A program made the translations under genes and the position numbers. A stretch of DNA of 61,932 bases from positions 1 through 61,932 of the forward strand of contig PKEB01000009.1 of NCBI GenBank assembly GCA_002863125.1, written 5' to 3'. Of the stretch, positions 60,998 to 61,932 are shown piece after piece; within the stretch, counting starts at the first letter, position 1; each line of letters opens with the position of its first letter. The DNA comes from Flavobacteriales bacterium (GTDB lineage: Bacteria; Bacteroidota; Bacteroidia; Flavobacteriales_D; Sanyastnellaceae). The notes under the pieces were generated by a model. The model saw nothing but the letters and a program-made list of their open reading frames with translations. It was not told where the DNA came from and ran no database searches.

Positions 60998-61932
60998 TTA
61001 TGAGGTTTTAATTAAGCTCATAGATGCTGGGAGTGTTGTGAGGTTATATTCCGTTAAGATATCTTGTATACGCTCGCTGAATTTGGGTTTATGTTGCCTT
61101 ACAACATGATAAACCTGAAAGCACTTAATTATATCATCTTGCGTTAATCCTTTTTTATTGTTGTATAAGGCACTGAGATAGCATCTGACCATAAAACAAT
61201 CAATTACCAGTTGCTGAAAAACCTGCTCTGGGTTTTGCTCACTATGCATTGGAAAGTGATTATGGAACATGGAATAAAGTAAAAACTTAGTGAATATTTC
61301 ATCAAAGTTGGCCACTTGTTTTTCGATCATTTCATTCCAAGTCGCGTTGATTGTTTCAATAGAGTAGTTATTTTCTTCATTACACAATGAGTTTACCGCG
61401 TCATTAATTGACATAAAACGAGGTCTTGTACTTCTTGAATGCATAGTGCATAACGCATCATGAATAGCGACAAACGTGTGGGTCTGAGATAATTCTGAAT
61501 ATGGAATCGTATCCAGTTGTTGTGAAACCATTCCTAATTGAGCCATGTGGGTGAGTTGTTGGTATCGATTATCAAGTTGTTCAATTTTGACTTTGTTGTT
61601 TTTTACTTCGTGACTTGTTTTAATTAATAAACCGATGGTAAAAATCGCTTCTTGCCAATGTAAGCCTGAATTTAATAATAAATCTAGACTGTATTCATAT
61701 GATTTTTCTAACCAGGCTGGGCTGGGAGGAATCGCAGTTTTATTACCACTAGCATTTGCTGCAAACTGGAATGCTTCATCTTCAAATAAAACGATCCGAG
61801 TGACTTCTGGACAGGATAAATACAGGCTGTTGTATTTGTCTGGCCCAATAAATTGATCTCTTTTGGGGTAGGTTTTACAGGTGTGACTGAGAGCATCGAC
61901 TCCGGCTTTAGCATGAATGTTGCAGAGTTTTT
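60998..61932 (-). CDS. Hypothetical protein, N-terminus beyond the window
   Basis: I do not recognise this gene. The minus-strand frame is open from the stop at 60998 to the right edge, at least 311 codons, so the start lies outside the window. Inner ATGs such as 61546 are not the likely start: upstream residues in the same frame (for example LNSGLHWQEAIFTIGLLIKTSHEVKN read backwards from there, in part) continue the protein without a break. Near the edge it reads HAKAGVDALSHTCKTYP. The C-terminal half is helical and rich in Phe, His and Asn, with no membrane segment. AT-rich gammaproteobacterial codon use, like cysC. It may be a conserved Shewanella protein of unknown role. Confidence 0.7.
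   Translation of the reverse strand, partial: KLCNIHAKAGVDALSHTCKTYPKRDQFIGPDKYNSLYLSCPEVTRIVLFEDEAFQFAANASGNKTAIPPSPAWLEKSYEYSLDLLLNSGLHWQEAIFTIGLLIKTSHEVKNNKVKIEQLDNRYQQLTHMAQLGMVSQQLDTIPYSELSQTHTFVAIHDALCTMHSRSTRPRFMSINDAVNSLCNEENNYSIETINATWNEMIEKQVANFDEIFTKFLLYSMFHNHFPMHSEQNPEQVFQQLVIDCFMVRCYLSALYNNKKGLTQDDIIKCFQVYHVVRQHKPKFSERIQDILTEYNLTTLPASMSLIKTS

Noticed and set aside
1-61932. CRISPR array, prophage, insertion sequences or replication origin
   Set aside because: I saw no regularly spaced repeats, transposase, integrase or phage genes, and no cluster of DnaA-box-like sites.

Overview
The first ~59.3 kb is a gene-dense, GC-rich segment of a Bacteroidota chromosome, probably Flavobacteriales-like. 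Supporting signs are TonB-dependent receptors, two type IX secretion cargo types (a short 'PNP'-type tail and a gliding-motility-associated CHU_C domain), a CCDC81/HU-SPOR envelope protein, the three-gene sdhC-sdhA-sdhB module, and recurrent TAnnTTTG -7 promoter boxes with no Shine-Dalgarno sequences. Nearly all of it is ordinary chromosome, with no insertion sequence, prophage or CRISPR array seen.

Layout: 1-8.8 kb carries queA, a thioredoxin-like protein, an acyl-CoA carboxyltransferase, aspS, a bacilliredoxin, a large membrane protein and trpS. 8.9-13.3 kb holds two overlapping amidohydrolase genes. 13.3-21.6 kb holds a NifU-type protein and then the most interesting locus: an XRE-S24 (LexA/CI-like) regulator, a secreted metalloprotease, and a dinB - SRAP/HMCES - dnaE operon that looks like a translesion mutagenesis cassette. 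The regulator promoter and the operon promoter share the same inverted repeat, TTTGCT-N8-TAGCAA. 21.6-28.4 kb has a TonB receptor with an HMA-domain partner, succinate dehydrogenase/fumarate reductase and a tail-less SSB. 28.5-45.5 kb has gltX, CoA-transferase subunits, a class A PBP with a Cys4 insertion, rseP, a Na+/H+ antiporter, dprA, a second TonB receptor, kdsB, an S9 oligopeptidase, a HAD phosphatase and the SPOR protein. 45.5-59.1 kb has a giant T9SS cargo protein, gpsA, glyS, pgk, an Lrp regulator divergent from a trans-sulfuration enzyme, purS, pssA, tRNA-Cys, a second T9SS protein and a frameshifted DUF5684-type membrane protein.

The last ~2.6 kb is a different genome in style: AT-rich, gammaproteobacterial (Shewanella-like) codon use, a Shine-Dalgarno sequence before cysC, and a long perfect bidirectional terminator. 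It joins the Bacteroidota part in frame inside one ORF (59145-60236), whose signal peptide is Bacteroidota-like and whose remainder is the C-terminal half of an SLC13 permease. I read this as a chimeric contig junction near 59.30-59.35 kb, not as a real fusion. The rightmost gene runs off the window.

Functionally the clearest units are: (i) the S24-regulated DinB/SRAP/DnaE set, where the regulator probably senses DNA damage by self-cleavage and releases two translesion polymerases plus an abasic-site protein; (ii) HMA protein plus TonB receptor, probably metal-related; (iii) SdhCAB; (iv) PBP1A with scoAB; (v) pssA-purS; and (vi) the Lrp/PLP-enzyme divergon with a palindromic operator between the two genes.
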